Positions 6,729 through 11,217 of a DNA stretch of 11,217 bases are shown in pieces. Each line of letters starts with the position of its first letter. Positions within the stretch are counted from its first letter, which is position 1. The translations under genes were made by a program, and so were the position numbers. The DNA comes from DASPJQ01 sp035299065 (GTDB lineage: Bacteria > Bacteroidota > Bacteroidia > Flavobacteriales_D > UBA2798): the NCBI GenBank assembly GCA_035299065.1, contig DATGXI010000167.1, positions 1 to 11,217 on the forward strand, given 5' to 3'. Under the pieces are notes generated by a model that searched no databases, was not told the DNA's origin, and worked only from the letters and a program-made list of their open reading frames with translations.

Positions 6729-9700
6729 CTATTTATGGAACCAGATACGCATCATTGACAGCAACTGATCCATTTTAAGCGGTTTTGTAATATAATCTGA
6801 GGCACCGGCATCAATACATTTTTGCCTGTCACCTTTCATGGCTTTTGCCGTTACAGCAATTATTGGTAAGGTTGAGTTTTTATGCTCCCTCCTTATTTTC
6901 TGCATGGTTTCATATCCGTCCATTTCAGGCATCATAATGTCCATTAACACCATTTCAATGTTATTGGATTCATTTATGATATTAATGGCTTCCATTCCAC
7001 TTTCTGCAGTAATTACATTAATGCCGTAGCGTTCAAAAACAGTTGTAATGGCAAACAAATTCCGTACATCATCGTCCACTACCAGTATTTGTTTACCCGT
7101 TAAAATATCATTTTTCATCCTGATATTTTCCATCATTCTGCGTCTTTCAACCGGCAAACCCGCATAATTCACGTGCAATCGCATCATGGTTTCCTCCAGC
7201 AATTTGTCAAGTGAATTCACGTCTTTCAATAAAATACTGGTCGACATTTTATTCAGTTTTGACAATTCGGTTTTGGTAAAATCCTTTGCCGAATATACAA
7301 TAATAGGCACCATTGCGTTCTTACCCGCGCTTATTTTTCCTAATAAATCCATACCGTTGGTATCAGGCAGGGTATAGTCCACTATTATGCTGTCAAATGA
7401 TTTTTCATCCAGCAACTCAAGGGCTTTTGCCCCTGTGTTGGCTATGGTTACATTGATTCCATCGCCTTGTATAAGTTTTACAATTTGCGATGATTCCAGT
7501 TCGTTGTCTTCAATTACGAGTAATTCTTTCACCTCTTTTTCATTATAGGTAATTACATCGGTAAACAATACGTCAAGTTGGCTGTTTGAAAGTGGTTTAA
7601 GCAAGAAGCTGCGCGCACCGCGCTTAAGCGCCAACATTTTGTTTTCTTCTCCGGAAATCAAATGAATTGGAATGTGGCGGTAATTCAAATCGTTTTTCAA
7701 GAGGTCCAGTACTTTCCAGCCACTGGTATCGGGCAATTTTACATCAAGCGTAATGGCAATTGGTGAAAAACGGGCAACGTAGTTAAAAATATCAACGTAA
7801 TTTGTTGCAATTACAATTTTCAATCCTTCTTCATGACCACGCTCAATCATAATTTTTCCAAAACGCAAATCGTCTTCAATTACCAATAATACTTTATCAC
7901 CAGGTTGAATGTTGTTCCTGTCATCACCAGTTTCACTGATCATTTCATCAACACGTTCGAGTTTTTGCTTATCAGAGGTTTCCTGGGATATACGCAACTG
8001 GTTCAAAATAGCATCAACGTCTTTTTTATCCGAAATTGACACGCTTGAATAAGCTTCAGCGCCAATAATGCCCGATGAGGCATCGGCCACCGCGTCCATG
8101 GGTAAATAAAGGGTAAATGTGCTACCCTTACCAACTTCACTTTCAAGTTCAATGGTACCCCCAAGTAACTCGGCCAAACCACGGCTGATTGATAATCCCA
8201 AACCTGTTCCACCATATTTACGGCTTGTTGATCCCTCGGCTTGCTGAAAGGCTTCAAATATTATGGTTTGCTTATCCTGCGGTATTCCAATCCCTGTATC
8301 GCTAATGGTAAATGCAACCACGCGTTTTGCTTTATCCAAAACAAGATTCCCCGATTTCCAGCTCTTGAATGCCTCTTTAATGTGCAGTTTAACCTCACCT
8401 TTTTCGGTAAACTTAAATGAGTTGGACAACAGGTTTTTTAAAATCTGATTCAAACGCTGGCTGTCGGTGTCAATCATTTCAGGCAATGTGTTTTCCATTT
8501 CAATTTTAAACCTGAGGTTTTTAGCTTCTGAAAGTGGTTTAAATGTTGTTTCAACAAAGGCCGAAATTTCCGAGAAACGTATTTTTGAAATATTAGCTGT
8601 AATAAAGCCCGATTCGATTTTTGAAAGGTCAAGAATGTCATTGATCAACTGCAACAAGTCATCGCCACATGAGTGAATGGTTTTTGCATAACGGGTTTGC
8701 TTGTCGTTCAAATTTCCTTCAGCATTTTCATACAACTGCTGTGCAAGTATCAACAACGAATTTAGCGGTGTACGCAACTCGTGGCTCATGTTGGCAAGGA
8801 ATTCAGATTTGTATTTTGATGTTAAGGTGAGCTGTTCTGCTTTTTCTTCAAGTGAACGCCTTGCTTCTTCCACTTCTTTGTTCTTGGCTTCCACTTCGTT
8901 TTTTTGCTTGGCAAGCAACAATGCTTTATCCTGCAACTCATCATTGGTTCTGCGCAACTCTTCCTGCTGTATTTTCAACTCTCCGGCCAATGATTGTGAT
9001 TGCGCCAATAATTCCTCTGTACGGGTATTTGCTTCAATGGTGTTTACAACAATACCAATACTTTCAGTTAGCTGGCTAAGAAAATCCAGATGCGTTTGGC
9101 TAAACGTATCAAGCGAACCTAATTCAATTACCGCTTTTACATTGTTTTCAAACAACACCGGTAATACAATAAGGTTTGATGGCTTTGCTTTTCCTAATCC
9201 TGAGCTTATTTTTACATAATCGTTTGGAACATTTGAAAGAATAATACGCTCTTTGCCATAAGCACATTGACCCACAAGCCCCTCGCCAATGGCAAATTCT
9301 TTTGGAATGTGTTTATCGGCTTTGTACGCATAAGCTGCAAATAATTTTAATTTAGGCGTCTGTTCTTCGGTTGATAAAATGTAAAACGCACCGTAGTGTG
9401 CTGTTACCACCTGAGCCAACTCAGAAAGTATGCGCTTGGCAACTGTTTCCAAATCGCGTTGGCCCTGCAACATTTGCGTAAACTTGGCAAAATTTGATTT
9501 CAACCAGTCTTGTTCCTGGTTTAGTAATGTAGTTTCGCGCAGGTTGGTGATCATTTGATTAATGGTGTCTTTCAACTCTTCCACTTCACCTTTTGCTTCA
9601 ACGCGTATATTTCGTGTTAAATCTCCTTTTGTTACGGCACTGGCAACTTCTGAAATTGAACGCACCTGCGTGGTAAGATTTTCAGCCAGCTGGTTTACGT

Positions 9701-11217
9701 TTTCAGTAAGGTTTTTCCAAATACCAGAAGCGCCCGGTACGTTAGCCTGGCCTCCTAAACGCCCTTCAACACCAACTTCACGGGCAACGTTTGTTACCTG
9801 ATCGGCAAATACCGCAAGGGTTTCAATCATTTCATTAATCGTGTCGGTTAATTGTGCAACCTCACCTTTTGCGTTGATAGACAATTTTTGACGAAGATTA
9901 CCTGTTGCTACCGATGTTACTACTTTGGCAATACCGCGCACCTGCGAGGTAAGGTTTGATGCCATCATGTTTACTGAGTCGGTCAAATCTTTCCAGGTTC
10001 CGGCAACTCCGGCAACATACGCCTGGCCACCCAGTTTTCCATCGGTACCCACTTCACGGGCAACACGCGTTACTTCCGAAGCAAATGCGCGCAACTGGTC
10101 AACCATTTTATTGATGGTGTTTTTCAAATCAAAAATTTCACCTTTTACGTCAACGGTAATTGTTTTTGATAAGTCACCACTAGCCACAGCTTTTGTTACT
10201 TCGGCAATGTTACGCACCTGTGATGTAAGGTTACCCGTCATTTGGTTCACCGAGTCGGTCAAATCTTTCCATGTACCAGCAACGCCCGGTACAAACGCTT
10301 GTCCACCCAGTTTTCCATCGGTACCTACTTCACGTGCAACGCGGGTTACTTCTGAAGCAAATCCGCGTAACTGGTCAACCATGGTATTTAATGTCTCTTT
10401 TAATTGCAGGATCTCTCCGCGTACGTCAACGGTAATTTTTTTTGACAAGTCACCATTTGCTACGGCAATTGCTACGTTTGCAATGTTACGCACCTGGTCA
10501 GTTAAATTGCCTGCCATTTGATTTACCGAATCGGTCAAATCTTTCCACGTACCGGCAACACCCGGCACATTTGCCTGGCCTCCTAATTTTCCTTCGGTAC
10601 CTACTTCACGCGCAACACGGGTTACTTCTGAGGCAAACCCGCGCAACTGGTCAACCATGGTATTGATTGTATTTTTTAACTCAAGAATTTCGCCTTTAAC
10701 ATCCACGGCAATTTTACGGCTCAAGTCACCATTGGCAACGGCAGTGGTTACTTCGGCAATGTTGCGCACTTGCGAGGTAAGGTTTGATGCCATTTTATTT
10801 ACCGAATCGGTCAAATCTTTCCACGTACCGGCAACACCTGGCACATCGGCCTGGCCTCCCAGTTTTCCTTCTGAACCTACTTCACGCGCAACACGGGTTA
10901 CTTCTGAACCGAATGAATTTAACTGGTCAACCATCGTGTTGATGGTGTTTTTCAATTCAAGGATTTCGCCTTTTACGTCAACGGTAATTTTACGCGATAA
11001 ATCACCTTTGGCAACAGCTGTGGTTACCTCGGCAATGTTACGCACCTGTGCAGTTAGGTTTGATCCCATTTGGTTTACCGAATCGGTCAAATCTTTCCAT
11101 ATACCATCAACGCCTTCAACTGTTGCCTGGCCGCCCAGTTTTCCTTCTGAACCTACTTCACGCGCAACACGGGTTACTTCGGAACCGAATGAATTTAACT
11201 GGTCAACCATCGTGTTG
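6729..11217 (-). CDS. Giant poly-HAMP hybrid histidine kinase with GAF and three receivers (5' end off the window)
   Basis: At least 1495 residues; the frame is open to the right edge, so the N-terminus is missing. Residues here count from the M at 11210. Six 92-residue poly-HAMP repeats: 1-552. GAF: about 575-725. Coiled coil: about 728-800. HisKA: H810 in FLANMSHELRTPLNSLL. HATPase_c: N box N926/N930, G1 DTGIGI (971-976), G2 GGTGLGL (1000-1006). Receiver 1: D1156 in LDVKLPD, K1205 in LLKP. Receiver 2: D1278 in IIVDYTLPD, S1307, K1329. Receiver 3: D1424 in VLMDIMMPEMDG, T1454, K1476 in YITKP. The visible part has no membrane segment and no periplasmic sensor. The repeats resemble those of fungal Nik1/Os-1 (group III) kinases, which respond to osmotic stress; that function cannot be assumed here. 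Receivers 1 and 3 look complete, while receiver 2 has a weak end. The stop is TAG at 6731-6729. Confidence 0.95.
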   Translation of the reverse strand, partial: NTMVDQLNSFGSEVTRVAREVGSEGKLGGQATVEGVDGIWKDLTDSVNQMGSNLTAQVRNIAEVTTAVAKGDLSRKITVDVKGEILELKNTINTMVDQLNSFGSEVTRVAREVGSEGKLGGQADVPGVAGTWKDLTDSVNKMASNLTSQVRNIAEVTTAVANGDLSRKIAVDVKGEILELKNTINTMVDQLRGFASEVTRVAREVGTEGKLGGQANVPGVAGTWKDLTDSVNQMAGNLTDQVRNIANVAIAVANGDLSKKITVDVRGEILQLKETLNTMVDQLRGFASEVTRVAREVGTDGKLGGQAFVPGVAGTWKDLTDSVNQMTGNLTSQVRNIAEVTKAVASGDLSKTITVDVKGEIFDLKNTINKMVDQLRAFASEVTRVAREVGTDGKLGGQAYVAGVAGTWKDLTDSVNMMASNLTSQVRGIAKVVTSVATGNLRQKLSINAKGEVAQLTDTINEMIETLAVFADQVTNVAREVGVEGRLGGQANVPGASGIWKNLTENVNQLAENLTTQVRSISEVASAVTKGDLTRNIRVEAKGEVEELKDTINQMITNLRETTLLNQEQDWLKSNFAKFTQMLQGQRDLETVAKRILSELAQVVTAHYGAFYILSTEEQTPKLKLFAAYAYKADKHIPKEFAIGEGLVGQCAYGKERIILSNVPNDYVKISSGLGKAKPSNLIVLPVLFENNVKAVIELGSLDTFSQTHLDFLSQLTESIGIVVNTIEANTRTEELLAQSQSLAGELKIQQEELRRTNDELQDKALLLAKQKNEVEAKNKEVEEARRSLEEKAEQLTLTSKYKSEFLANMSHELRTPLNSLLILAQQLYENAEGNLNDKQTRYAKTIHSCGDDLLQLINDILDLSKIESGFITANISKIRFSEISAFVETTFKPLSEAKNLRFKIEMENTLPEMIDTDSQRLNQILKNLLSNSFKFTEKGEVKLHIKEAFKSWKSGNLVLDKAKRVVAFTISDTGIGIPQDKQTIIFEAFQQAEGSTSRKYGGTGLGLSISRGLAELLGGTIELESEVGKGSTFTLYLPMDAVADASSGIIGAEAYSSVSISDKKDVDAILNQLRISQETSDKQKLERVDEMISETGDDRNNIQPGDKVLLVIEDDLRFGKIMIERGHEEGLKIVIATNYVDIFNYVARFSPIAITLDVKLPDTSGWKVLDLLKNDLNYRHIPIHLISGEENKMLALKRGARSFLLKPLSNSQLDVLFTDVITYNEKEVKELLVIEDNELESSQIVKLIQGDGINVTIANTGAKALELLDEKSFDSIIVDYTLPDTNGMDLLGKISAGKNAMVPIIVYSAKDFTKTELSKLNKMSTSILLKDVNSLDKLLEETMMRLHVNYAGLPVERRRMMENIRMKNDILTGKQILVVDDDVRNLFAITTVFERYGINVITAESGMEAINIINESNNIEMVLMDIMMPEMDGYETMQKIRREHKNSTLPIIAVTAKAMKGDRQKCIDAGASDYITKPLKMDQLLSMMRIWFHK
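9555..11217 (-). repeat. Tandem 276-bp (92-codon) poly-HAMP repeats
   Basis: Six in-frame units beginning at M codons whose first bases are 11210, 10934, 10658, 10382, 10106 and 9830, each exactly 276 bp, plus a further partial unit running off the right edge. Each protein unit holds two HAMP-like halves about 45-46 residues apart. One half has the form VTRVAREVG..GKLGGQA..PGVAGTWKDL..SVN.M, the other IAEVTTAV..GDLS.KI.VDVKGEI..L..TIN.M. Both share the G.L, small-residue/G and L...(I/V)N.M positions. Units 1-5 are close to one another. Unit 6, nearest the kinase core, is the most divergent (GIWKNLTENVN, GNIR-type changes). DNA differences are mostly synonymous between older copies. Confidence 0.93.

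Noticed and set aside
9925..10521. Plus-strand 198-codon open frame
   Set aside because: It is antisense to the poly-HAMP repeats; its own repeats (TSRATRVTSEA and similar) only mirror those units. Other plus-strand frames in the kinase genes are likewise shadows.
1..11217. Mobile elements, CRISPR arrays or phage genes
   Set aside because: No transposase, integrase or spaced direct repeats were seen. The only tandem repeats are in-frame coding HAMP units.

Overview
The window looks like chromosomal DNA of a member of the Bacteroidota. The evidence is AT-leaning sequence, promoter elements of the TAnnTTTG type before rimP and tRNA-Phe, weak or absent Shine-Dalgarno sequences, an outer-membrane protein with the 'SPYSRY.LGD' start typical of that phylum, and a coaX / outer-membrane protein / lptC gene string that I recall as common there. 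I cannot place it to genus. Cytophagales- or Chitinophagales-like is a guess. I see no mobile element, CRISPR array or phage gene.

Left part, about 1-4630, all on the minus strand (read right to left): tRNA-Phe(GAA) with its own promoter and an intrinsic terminator, then a tight five-gene unit. This is coaX (type III pantothenate kinase), a beta-barrel outer-membrane protein, an LptC-like lipoprotein, an 89-residue two-helix membrane protein, and a CNNM/CBS/CorC_HlyC membrane protein. Neighbouring genes in the unit overlap or lie 2-6 bases apart. After a 164-base gap comes the start of rimP (cut by the window edge), with a clear promoter and a terminator-like hairpin inside its leader.

Middle part, 4628-4949: a 322-base gene-free stretch with the tRNA promoter on the minus strand and the leader of a plus-strand gene. 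That gene is a stand-alone CheY/Rcp1-type response regulator (4950-5390). It converges on the minus-strand signalling genes, and a perfect 17-bp palindrome fills most of the 46-base gap between them.

Right part, 5437-11217, minus strand: two signal-transduction genes 11 bases apart. The first in transcription order, cut by the right edge, is a giant hybrid histidine kinase: six visible 92-residue poly-HAMP repeats (each resolving into two HAMP-like halves), a GAF domain, a coiled coil, HisKA, HATPase_c and three receiver domains. The repeat array resembles that of the fungal group III kinases Nik1/Os-1. It is followed by a receiver-HisKA-HATPase kinase. No HPt protein is visible. The local players are therefore two kinases, four receivers attached to them, and one free receiver that could exchange phosphate with them.

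The most interesting points are the poly-HAMP kinase with its near-identical repeat segments at the window edge, the terminator-like hairpin in the rimP leader, the tRNA-Phe terminator lying 22 bases before the GTG of coaX, and the convergent-gene palindrome. I found no clearly undescribed system; all main genes belong to recognisable families.
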